NCBI GenBank assembly: GCA_023388675.1
Contig: JAEWFU010000357.1
Span: 1 to 5,172, forward strand
Direction: 5' to 3'
DNA: 5,172 bases
Source of the DNA: Pseudomonadota bacterium
GTDB taxonomy: Bacteria; Pseudomonadota; Alphaproteobacteria; Rhizobiales; Rhizobiaceae
The translations under genes were made by a program, and so were the position numbers. The notes under the pieces were generated by a model. That model worked only from the letters and a program-made list of their open reading frames with translations, was not told the DNA's origin and ran no database searches. The stretch's first letter is position 1, and every line of letters begins with the position of its first letter. This document shows, piece after piece, positions 1 through 5,172 of the stretch.

Positions 1-773
1 AGCACGGCCCGGAAGCGCTGGACCGGCACGGCCACGGAGACGATCTGCTCTCCCTGATCGCTGCGGCGCACGATGAAGGACGGGCTGCCCTGCAGCGCCT
101 GCATGACTTCGGGATAGGCGGTGCCGCTGCCACCCGGCTGCTCATGGTAAAGTGGCAGGTCGGAACGCCGGAAGAGGCTGAGCAGAAGCTTCTCGGCCCG
201 CTCCAGCAGGCCTGGCTGTTCCTCCTCGACGGGTGGGAGGCCATAGCGCAGTATCTGGCCGCGCGAATAGAGCGCGCGGGAATCGAGCAGCAGATTGGCA
301 TCGCGATCGAAGATGCGTGCTCGTGTCAGCGTCGGCGAAATCAGGCGGCGCAACACCGGTGCGACCCGCTCCGGGTTGATCGGAAAGTGCAGGCTGTCCA
401 GTTGTCCCGAACCCGGCGGCAGGCTTTCTCCCGCCTGCAGCTCCAGGAGTTTCTCGGGATCGATGGTGATCGAATCGGTCTCCACCGTCGCCGACGCGGC
501 GATCGCGCTGGCGATGATCTCACCCTGGATCATCAGGCTTTCGATCCGCGCCTGGACGAGACCGTCGCGAAACTGGTTGATGTAGAGAATGCCGATAACC
601 ATGACGCCGAGCGCGGCCAGGTTCAGCACGAGGATACGGCGCGTCAGGCTCGAGAAGACATAGTGGCCCAGCACCCGCCTGACCGGCACGAGAACGTGCC
701 GGCTCAAGGGCCTGGACCCGCGCTTCACCTCGGACTTTGCCCCGGTGACGCCTCTTTCGATGTCTGCCGCCAT
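1..773 (-). CDS. chvG: ChvG sensor histidine kinase, N-terminal part (cut by window start)
   Basis: Inner-membrane sensor kinase of the ChvG/ChvI (ExoS/ChvI, BvrS/BvrR) two-component system. In rhizobia and Agrobacterium this family senses acid or host conditions, is held off by periplasmic ExoR, and phosphorylates ChvI. Visible are 257 codons. A basic cytoplasmic N-terminus is followed by one hydrophobic segment at about residues 47-66 (ILVLNLAALGVMVIGILYIN). A periplasmic sensor region begins with the family-typical run QFRDGLVQARIESLMIQGE and ATVETDSITIDPEKLLELQAG. The second membrane helix, HAMP, HisKA and ATPase parts lie beyond the window. The start is the ATG at 771-773: an in-frame TGA lies immediately upstream (774-776), so no longer form is possible. 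A weak CAGGG ribosome-binding sequence precedes it. It begins 30 nt after the chvI stop, so the two are surely co-transcribed. The assignment rests on sequence resemblance recalled from ChvG proteins plus the adjoining chvI. Confidence 0.93.
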   Translation of the reverse strand, partial: MAADIERGVTGAKSEVKRGSRPLSRHVLVPVRRVLGHYVFSSLTRRILVLNLAALGVMVIGILYINQFRDGLVQARIESLMIQGEIIASAIAASATVETDSITIDPEKLLELQAGESLPPGSGQLDSLHFPINPERVAPVLRRLISPTLTRARIFDRDANLLLDSRALYSRGQILRYGLPPVEEEQPGLLERAEKLLLSLFRRSDLPLYHEQPGGSGTAYPEVMQALQGSPSFIVRRSDQGEQIVSVAVPVQRFRAV

Positions 774-784
774 TCAGCCCTGCA

Positions 785-833
785 GTAGCCTACCCCGCGA
801 GCGTCATGCCTCGCGGAAGCGGTAGCCTACCCC
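785..833 (-). repeat. 12-bp direct repeat at the chvI 3' end and chvI-chvG junction
   Basis: GTAGCCTACCCC occurs at 785-796 and 822-833 (plus strand), 37 bp apart. The copy at 822-833 encodes GVGY of the ChvI C-terminal wing. The second copy lies in the junction after the chvI stop and would encode the same GVGY in the reading frame that precedes chvG, up to the TGA at 774-776. This is consistent with a small partial duplication of the chvI end. No function is implied by the repeat itself. Confidence 0.7.
795..816 (-). other. Hairpin over the chvI stop codon
   Basis: CCGCGAG (795-801) and CTCGCGG (810-816) are perfect inverted copies. They would form a 7-bp GC-rich stem with an 8-nt loop that contains the chvI TGA (804-806). 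There is no U-tract, so it is not an intrinsic terminator. In the mRNA it sits 21 nt before the chvG start, where it could affect mRNA stability or translational coupling (inference). Confidence 0.5.
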
Positions 834-1505
834 ATAAAGCGTCTCGATCATGTCGAAATCGTCGTCGACGGCCTTGAACTTCTTGCGCAGCCGCTTGATG
901 TGGCTGTCGATCGTGCGGTCGTCGACATAGACCTGCTCGTCGTAAGCGGAATCCATGAGCGCATCGCGGCTTTTGACCACGCCGGGCCGCTGCGCCAGGG
1001 AATGCAGGATAAGGAATTCCGTGACCGTCAGCGTGACCGGTTCACCGCGCCATGTGCAGGTGTGCCGCTCCTGGTCCATGACGAGCTGGCCACGCTCCAG
1101 CGAACGCGCCTGCTGGCCGGTGGTCTTGACGCCTGCCTCACGCGCATTGGCGCGGCGCAGAACGGCGCGCACGCGTTCGACCAGCAGCCTTTGCGAGAAC
1201 GGTTTGCGGATAAAGTCGTCGGCGCCCATCTTGAGACCGAAGAGCTCGTCGATCTCGTCGTCCTTGGAGGTGAGGAAGATCACCGGCATGTCGCTCTTCT
1301 GGCGCAGGCGACGCAGCAGTTCCATGCCGTCCATGCGAGGCATCTTGATATCGAAGATAGCGAGATTCGGCGGGCGCGCCGAAAGACCTTCCAGCGCCGA
1401 AGCGCCATCCGTATAAGTCTCGACCCGATAGCCTTCGGACTCCAACGCGATCGAAACTGACGTCAGAATGTTCCGGTCGTCATCGACAAGCGCGATCGTT
1501 GCCAT
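804..1505 (-). CDS. chvI: ChvI response regulator, OmpR/PhoB family
   Basis: Cytoplasmic transcription factor activated by ChvG. It controls exopolysaccharide, motility, envelope and host-interaction genes in related bacteria. The protein is 233 aa. The receiver domain (about 1-118) has the acidic pocket D8-D10, phospho-acceptor D52 in [12 protein letters not shown], switch T79 in FLTSKDDE and K101 in RKPF. The C-terminal winged helix (about 137-231) has a recognition helix near 195-210 ([16 protein letters not shown]) and ends in the wing GVGYRF. The length and the D52 position match rhizobial ChvI. An upstream in-frame TTG or ATG could add 6-25 residues. I chose 1505 because GAGGGAG sits 9 nt upstream and because the family begins [18 protein letters not shown]. 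It is the first gene of an operon with chvG and is divergent from pckA. Direct repeats 60-80 nt upstream suggest autoregulation (inference). Confidence 0.97.
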   Translation of the reverse strand: MATIALVDDDRNILTSVSIALESEGYRVETYTDGASALEGLSARPPNLAIFDIKMPRMDGMELLRRLRQKSDMPVIFLTSKDDEIDELFGLKMGADDFIRKPFSQRLLVERVRAVLRRANAREAGVKTTGQQARSLERGQLVMDQERHTCTWRGEPVTLTVTEFLILHSLAQRPGVVKSRDALMDSAYDEQVYVDDRTIDSHIKRLRKKFKAVDDDFDMIETLYGVGYRFREA

Positions 1506-1514
1506 TTCAAGTGG

Positions 1515-1521
1515 CTCCCTC
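1515..1521 (-). promoter_or_regulatory. chvI ribosome-binding site
   Basis: Read on the minus strand this is GAGGGAG, 9 nt before the ATG at 1505. It decides the chvI start: the next upstream ATG (1521-1523) overlaps this element and would lack a site of its own. Confidence 0.8.
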
Positions 1522-1565
1522 ATGAGCGGGTGTCCCTTCCTGCATCGAGAAGGGGCTGTAGACGG

Positions 1566-1584
1566 ACAAATTGGGTACAAATTG
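1566..1584 (-). promoter_or_regulatory. Candidate OmpR-family (ChvI) binding site upstream of chvI
   Basis: ACAAATTG occurs at 1566-1573 and again at 1577-1584, an exact 11-bp period; on the minus strand this reads CAATTTGT twice. Two half-sites about one helical turn apart in direct orientation are the usual binding mode of OmpR/PhoB regulators. The element lies 61-79 bp upstream of the chvI start, where autoregulation would act. Assignment to ChvI is inference from position and geometry, not from a consensus match. Confidence 0.45.
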
Positions 1585-1688
1585 TGGCATGCTGCCTCCC
1601 CGCATGCACGGCCGGCGGCAGAAAGGCAAGCGCCCCCATTCCTTCACCGGCTTGTCGGTCATCGACGAATATGTGTCGGCCACCGGAA

Positions 1689-1755
1689 GATTTAAACAGT
1701 TACAACCGATTTAAACAGAACTGAAAATCTTTAAATCGATTAATGATTTGAAATC
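1689..1755. promoter_or_regulatory. AT-rich repeat cluster, candidate pckA operator
   Basis: GATTTAAACAG occurs twice in direct orientation (1689-1699 and 1708-1718, 19 bp start to start). CGATTTAAA (1707-1715) and TTTAAATCG (1730-1738) form a perfect 9-bp inverted repeat with a 14-nt gap. AATCGATT (1734-1741) is a palindrome centred on CG, as LacI-family operators often are. GATTTGAAATC (1745-1755) is a further 11-bp palindrome. The block is sharply AT-rich against GC-rich surroundings and lies 108-174 bp before the pckA start. In Sinorhizobium, pckA is under the LacI/GalR-type regulator PckR; that this block is a PckR site is inference. Confidence 0.5.
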
Positions 1756-1862
1756 AATGAGCTTTTCTGTTTCTGAACCTGTCACCTCCAGTCCGGGCAA
1801 GTTTTTTGCAAGAGCGTCGGGAGGAAAGTATCTCGGTTCGGCTCCGGTCCTTGGTGGTGAAG

Positions 1863-3488
1863 ATGACAGAAATCGGCCTGCGCAATCCCGACAACGGGAT
1901 CGACATCTGCGGTTTGAAGACCTCGGGCACCGTTCACTACAATCTTGGTCCCGCCGAACTGGTCGAGCACGCGCTTCGCCGCGGTGAGGCGAGGCTGACG
2001 GCTCACGGAGCGCTTGTCGCCACGACTGGCCAGCACACCGGGCGTTCTCCAAAAGACAAGTTCGTCGTGCGGGATGTTGACACCGACGCGCAGGTCTGGT
2101 GGGACAACAACAAGCCGATGTCGCCGGAGCAGTTCGCGCTCCTGCACGAAGACTTTCTCGCTCACGCTGCGGACCTCGATCTCTATGTACAGGATCTCGT
2201 GGGCGGCGCCGACCAGGCGAACAGCCTGCCGACGCGGGTCGTCACGGAATATGCCTGGCATTCGCATTTCATCCGCAACCTGCTGATCCGCCCGGCGCGC
2301 GAGGCCCTCTCAACCTTCACGCCCAAGATGACGATCATCGACCTGCCGTCGTTCAGGGCCGACCCCGAACGACATGGCTGCCGGACCGAAACGGTTATCG
2401 CGATCGACTTCGCCCGCATGGTGGTGCTGATCGGCGGCACATCCTACGCCGGCGAGATGAAGAAGTCGGTCTTCACCGCACTGAACTACCTGCTGCCAGC
2501 GCGCGGCGTGATGCCCATGCACTGCTCGGCCAATGAAGGACCGCAGGGCGACGCGGCCGTGTTCTTCGGCCTTTCCGGCACCGGCAAGACCACGCTTTCG
2601 GCCGACCCGCGGCGCACGCTCATCGGCGACGACGAACATGGTTGGGGCGAAGACGGCATCTTCAATTTCGAGGGCGGCTGCTACGCCAAGACCATCAAGC
2701 TCTCGGCGGAAGCCGAGCCCGAGATTTTCGCGACGACGCGGCGCTTCGGAACCGTACTCGAGAACGTGGTGCTGGACGAGAACCGCGTGCCGGATTTCGA
2801 CGATGGCTCGCTCACGGAGAACACGCGCTGCGCCTATCCGCTCGATTTCATCCCGAATGCCAGCGCGACGGGACGGGCAGGACATCCGAAAAACATCATC
2901 ATGCTGACCGCCGATGCATTCGGCGTGATGCCGCCCATCGCCAGGCTGACGCCCGCCCAGGCGATGTATCACTTCCTTTCGGGCTATACCGCCAAGGTGG
3001 CAGGGACCGAAAAGGGCGTGACCGAGCCCGAGGCCACCTTCTCGACCTGCTTCGGCGCACCGTTCATGCCGCGCCATCCATCAGAATACGGCAATCTGCT
3101 GCGCGATCTGATTGCGCGGCATGGCGTCGACTGCTGGCTCGTCAACACCGGCTGGACGGGTGGAGCTTATGGCACCGGCAGCCGCATGCCGATCAAGGCC
3201 ACCAGAGCGCTGCTCTCCGCCGCGCTCGACGGCTCACTGAACGAGGCGGAATTCCGCACCGACGCGAATTTCGGCTTCGAAGTGCCGGTTTCCGTGCCGG
3301 GTGTCGATGCGTCGATCCTCGATCCCATGATTCTCGACCCTCGGGCGACCTGGGCCGACAAGGAAGCCTATGACCGGCAGGCCAAGCGACTGGTCGGCAT
3401 GTTCATCGACAATTTCGGCAAGTTCGAAGCCCATGTCGATGCAAGCACGCTGAGCGCCGCGCCGCGGCTGCAAGAAGCGGCCGAATAG
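1863..3488 (+). CDS. pckA: ATP-dependent phosphoenolpyruvate carboxykinase
   Basis: Cytosolic enzyme converting oxaloacetate plus ATP to phosphoenolpyruvate, ADP and CO2, the entry to gluconeogenesis during growth on organic acids. The protein is 541 aa, normal for the ATP-type family. Substrate residues include R61 ([10 protein letters not shown]), Y195 and K201 in SYAGEMKKS, and H220. The P-loop is GLSGTGKT (236-243). The metal-binding kinase-2 motif is LIGDDEHGW (253-261) with D257. R322 is in ENTRCAYP. Offsets from E. coli PckA numbering are constant at 12 for Y207, K213, H232, K254 and D269, so the catalytic set is intact. I chose the ATG at 1863 because rhizobial PckA starts just before GxRNPxxGID. 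The frame stays open upstream to a TTG at 1806, and TTG/GTG codons at 1851-1859 are alternatives. There is no strong ribosome site right before 1863. Near the C-terminus the segment [10 protein letters not shown] (485-494) looks tandemly duplicated. It is divergent from chvI and followed by a terminator. Confidence 0.98.
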   Translation: MTEIGLRNPDNGIDICGLKTSGTVHYNLGPAELVEHALRRGEARLTAHGALVATTGQHTGRSPKDKFVVRDVDTDAQVWWDNNKPMSPEQFALLHEDFLAHAADLDLYVQDLVGGADQANSLPTRVVTEYAWHSHFIRNLLIRPAREALSTFTPKMTIIDLPSFRADPERHGCRTETVIAIDFARMVVLIGGTSYAGEMKKSVFTALNYLLPARGVMPMHCSANEGPQGDAAVFFGLSGTGKTTLSADPRRTLIGDDEHGWGEDGIFNFEGGCYAKTIKLSAEAEPEIFATTRRFGTVLENVVLDENRVPDFDDGSLTENTRCAYPLDFIPNASATGRAGHPKNIIMLTADAFGVMPPIARLTPAQAMYHFLSGYTAKVAGTEKGVTEPEATFSTCFGAPFMPRHPSEYGNLLRDLIARHGVDCWLVNTGWTGGAYGTGSRMPIKATRALLSAALDGSLNEAEFRTDANFGFEVPVSVPGVDASILDPMILDPRATWADKEAYDRQAKRLVGMFIDNFGKFEAHVDASTLSAAPRLQEAAE

Positions 3489-3512
3489 CGGTCGCACGGC
3501 GCGCATTCCTTG

Positions 3513-3542
3513 AAGGCCCGGCGCGAAACGGGCCTTTTCTTT
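3513..3542 (+). terminator. Intrinsic terminator after pckA
   Basis: AAGGCCCG (3513-3520) and CGGGCCTT (3529-3536) form a perfect 8-bp stem around an 8-nt loop, followed by TTCTTT. It begins 25 nt after the pckA stop and separates pckA from the next gene 46 nt further on, which therefore probably has its own promoter. Confidence 0.88.
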
Positions 3543-3572
3543 GCGGTGCGGTCGTGATTGCATGCAGCGACC

Positions 3573-3580
3573 GGGAGGAA
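3573..3580 (+). promoter_or_regulatory. Ribosome-binding site of the deiodinase-like gene
   Basis: GGGAGGAA lies 7 nt before the ATG at 3588. It favours this start over the upstream TTG (3558) and the ATG three codons further on (3597). Confidence 0.8.
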
Positions 3581-3587
3581 CCAGTCG

Positions 3588-4253
3588 ATGCTCGCCATGC
3601 ACAAACCCTTGACCTTCGCCGGCTACGCGCCGGAGGAAATGTCGGCCCGCGCAGCCGATTTCCGCAGGCTGATGGACAGGCGGCGGACGGTGCGAGTTTT
3701 TTCCCCGCGCCCCGTGCCGAAGGCCCTGATCGAGGATTGCGTCATGACGGCGGCGACCGCACCGTCCGGCGCCAATCAGCAGCCCTGGACATTCGTGTGC
3801 ATCAGCGAACCCGCCCTCAAGAACCAGATCAGGGTGGCGGCCGAGAAGGAGGAACGGGAGTTCTATAGCGGCCGCGCATCGGCCGAATGGCTCGACGCGC
3901 TCGCGCCTCTCGGCACCGACGCAGACAAACCCTTTCTCGAAGCCGCGCCCTGGCTGATCGCGATCTTCGCGCAGCGCTACGGGCATGGTCCCGACGGCAA
4001 ACGCGCCAAGCACTATTACGTCCCGGAATCGGTCGGCATCGCGACCGGCCTGCTGATCACCAGCCTGCACAATGCCGGGCTTGCGACGCTCACCCATACG
4101 CCGTCGCCGATGGGCTTCCTCAACGAGATCTGCGGCCGGCCGGAGCACGAAAAGGCGCTTATCCTTCTCGTTGCCGGCTATCCTGCGGACGAGGTCAAGG
4201 TCCCCGACATCAAGCGCAAGCCTGTCGAGGACGTCGTCGTCTGGAAGGTCTAG
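3588..4253 (+). CDS. Nitroreductase-fold flavoprotein, iodotyrosine deiodinase (IYD) family
   Basis: Predicted soluble FMN enzyme of 221 aa in the nitroreductase superfamily. Family features are RRRTVR (31-36), [10 protein letters not shown] (58-67, FMN pocket), [15 protein letters not shown] (142-156) and the C-terminal VPDIKRKP (205-212). Compared with human IYD as I recall it, residues E89, Y93 and K114 fall at the positions of E157, Y161 and K182, which clamp the amino-acid end of the halotyrosine over the flavin. T171 in THTP falls at T239, which contacts flavin N5. From Y93 to T171 the spacing matches without a gap. The human N-terminal membrane anchor is absent, as in bacterial IYD homologues. 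The likely reaction is NAD(P)H-driven reductive dehalogenation of iodo- or bromotyrosine, but the natural substrate in bacteria is uncertain; nitroreductase or another phenolic substrate remains possible. It stands alone after the pckA terminator. No obvious redox partner, transporter or tyrosine-catabolism gene is in the window. Confidence 0.9.
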   Translation: MLAMHKPLTFAGYAPEEMSARAADFRRLMDRRRTVRVFSPRPVPKALIEDCVMTAATAPSGANQQPWTFVCISEPALKNQIRVAAEKEEREFYSGRASAEWLDALAPLGTDADKPFLEAAPWLIAIFAQRYGHGPDGKRAKHYYVPESVGIATGLLITSLHNAGLATLTHTPSPMGFLNEICGRPEHEKALILLVAGYPADEVKVPDIKRKPVEDVVVWKV

Positions 4254-4465
4254 GACCTGCCCGCGGCAGCGACCTGCCGGAATCGAGCGGTTCACCGAGA
4301 TTTAATCTATTGCGCTTCTTGTTGAGCGCGAGGGCCCGGGCGCACGCCGCACGGCAGACATGATGTCGAACCTCCGCCGGCCTCCGGCATTGCCGCATTC
4401 ATCTCCCGCCAGATTCCATGCCCGGTACCGTCGTGGTCACCGGATGCTGCTTCGAAGGCTCGACC
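4254..4465 (+). other. Intergenic spacer before the receptor gene
   Basis: This 212-nt spacer has one short hairpin (CGGCAG 4264-4269 with CTGCCG 4274-4279, no U-tract), which is at best a weak terminator. An AT-rich patch around 4299-4311 could belong to a promoter, but I cannot place -35 and -10 boxes. No credible gene is seen. Confidence 0.5.
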
Positions 4466-5172
4466 ATGAACCTGCTCGCGTTCCGCATTTCCCACCGCAT
4501 CGCGCTGATCGCCCTGGTGGGCGTTGTCGGCGTGCTGGCCGTTGCCGGGCTTTTTGTCTACGAGCGCAATCTTGTCAGCCAGATCGACGCGACTGCGGAA
4601 CGGGCAAACGAGGCGGCCGCGGTGACCAGCGAGCTGCAAATCGGCTTCCTCGAACTGCGCCGGAACGAAAAGGACTTCTTCCTGCACAGGAACGAGAAAT
4701 ACGTCGAAATGCATGCGGCGCGCAGCCAGGAGGTTGCCAGGTCGCTCGAAAGAATCGAGGCGATCATCGCGGGGAGCCAGCAACGCGACGTGCCGAGCGA
4801 AGGTATCCTGACCCAGGGTTTCCAGCACTACACCGATGTGTTTGGCGAGGCCGTCGAAGTGACCCGGCGCCTCGGCGTGAGTGCCGAAAAGGGACTGCAA
4901 AGCGAGCTTCGTGCGGCAACCGGCTTTCTCTCCGAGCAACTCGCGCGCATTCCCTATCCCGCGCTGAAAGTCGACGTGGCGGAAATCTTCAATCGCGAAA
5001 AGGATTTCGTGGTCACCCCAAGCGAGCAGAACCGTGCCCGCGTGACCGAGGCAATCGAGACCCTGCGCTCCCGCCCGCGCGGCGTGTTCGGATCCTCAAG
5101 CGGCCATACGGCGGTTATGGCGACCCTGGACGCCTACGAGGCGACCTTCGAGGATTTTGCCGATGCGTCCGC
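4466..5172 (+). CDS. Membrane receptor with HBM-type sensor, probable chemotaxis receptor (cut by window end)
   Basis: The first 235 codons of a transmembrane receptor. A short cytoplasmic start (MNLLAFRISHR) leads into one hydrophobic helix at about residues 12-32. A long, mostly helical periplasmic region follows. It carries RRNEKDFFLH (65-74), GLQSELRAA (143-151) and NREKDFVV (176-183). These resemble the repeated EKDF motifs of the helical bimodular (HBM) ligand-binding domain found in McpS-type methyl-accepting chemotaxis proteins, which bind organic acids in characterised cases. The second membrane helix, HAMP and signalling domain lie outside the window, so the output could also be a kinase or cyclase. 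The ATG at 4466 is preceded by GAAGG 7 nt away. An in-frame ATG at 4418 would add 16 residues but has no good ribosome site. The ligand cannot be read from the sequence. Confidence 0.82.
   Translation, partial: MNLLAFRISHRIALIALVGVVGVLAVAGLFVYERNLVSQIDATAERANEAAAVTSELQIGFLELRRNEKDFFLHRNEKYVEMHAARSQEVARSLERIEAIIAGSQQRDVPSEGILTQGFQHYTDVFGEAVEVTRRLGVSAEKGLQSELRAATGFLSEQLARIPYPALKVDVAEIFNREKDFVVTPSEQNRARVTEAIETLRSRPRGVFGSSSGHTAVMATLDAYEATFEDFADAS

Larger units (their letters stand above)
1506..1862. promoter_or_regulatory. Divergent chvI / pckA intergenic region
   Basis: A 357-nt spacer must hold both promoters. Apart from the 11-bp phased repeats and the AT-rich repeat block annotated separately, it holds two GCATGC palindromes (1587-1592 and 1602-1607). 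It also has a strong unassigned Shine-Dalgarno-like GGGAGGAAAG (1819-1828). TTGAAA (1748-1753) could be a -35 element for pckA, with a poor -10 (TTCTGA, 1771-1776) 17 bp on; I do not regard that promoter as established. Short open frames across the region lack family resemblance and I see no gene. Confidence 0.7.

Noticed and set aside
144..788. Long plus-strand open frame of 214 codons opposite chvG
   Set aside because: It is antisense to the clearly recognisable ChvG sequence, has low-complexity Arg/Gln/Asp-rich composition typical of high-GC shadows, and no family resemblance.
1587..1607. Pair of GCATGC palindromes 15 bp apart in the chvI leader region
   Set aside because: Six-base palindromes recur by chance at this GC content, and the stem they could form needs a bulge to extend; too weak to call an element.
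1468..1724. Short plus-strand open frames over the chvI start and the intergenic region
   Set aside because: They overlap chvI antisense and the candidate regulatory elements, with no convincing ribosome site or family resemblance.
2310..3077. Minus-strand open frame of 255 codons inside pckA
   Set aside because: It is an antisense shadow of the highly conserved PckA coding frame, rich in Arg, Gly and His, with no recognisable domain.
4264..4279. Hairpin CGGCAG / CTGCCG after the deiodinase-like gene as a terminator
   Set aside because: The stem is only 6 bp and no T-run follows, so an intrinsic terminator is not supported.
3234..4295. Minus-strand open frame of 353 codons across the pckA end and the deiodinase-like gene
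   Set aside because: It crosses a clear terminator and two well-supported plus-strand genes; its composition is that of a GC-driven shadow.
4307..4939. Minus-strand open frame of 210 codons opposite the receptor gene
   Set aside because: The plus strand has a membrane helix and HBM-like motifs in a frame open to the window end; the minus frame has no recognisable features.

Overview
The window is GC-rich alphaproteobacterial DNA. It carries the divergent chvG-chvI / pckA arrangement characteristic of Hyphomicrobiales (Rhizobiales). The ChvI and PckA proteins closely resemble the rhizobial ones as I recall them. A Phyllobacteriaceae-type genome (Mesorhizobium or Nitratireductor relatives) is plausible, but I cannot fix the genus by eye.

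Minus strand, 1-1505: a two-component operon read right to left. chvI (OmpR-family response regulator, complete, 233 aa) is followed after 30 nt by chvG (membrane sensor histidine kinase), of which only the first 257 codons lie in the window. A hairpin and a 12-bp direct repeat occupy the chvI-chvG junction.

1506-1862: a 357-nt divergent intergenic region. On the chvI side are two copies of an 8-bp word phased by 11 bp, the geometry used by OmpR-family regulators. On the pckA side is an AT-rich block with repeated GATTTAAA words and palindromes that looks like an operator cluster. No convincing gene lies in this region.

Plus strand, 1863-3488: pckA, the ATP-dependent phosphoenolpyruvate carboxykinase that opens gluconeogenesis from TCA-cycle acids, ending at a clear intrinsic terminator.

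Plus strand, 3588-4253: a nitroreductase-fold flavoprotein that does not look like a generic nitroreductase. It matches the iodotyrosine deiodinase (IYD) family, including the Glu/Tyr/Lys substrate-lid residues and the FMN-contacting Thr. It is the most notable gene here.

Plus strand, 4466 to the window end: the N-terminal 235 codons of a membrane receptor with an HBM-type (helical bimodular) periplasmic sensor, probably a methyl-accepting chemotaxis protein whose signalling half lies outside the window.

Together, an envelope and acid-responsive two-component system sits head-to-head with a key carbon-metabolism gene, followed by two apparently independent genes: a halotyrosine-type reductive flavoenzyme and a chemoreceptor. 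I see no mobile element, CRISPR array, tRNA or rRNA. The many other long open frames on both strands are high-GC shadows of these genes.
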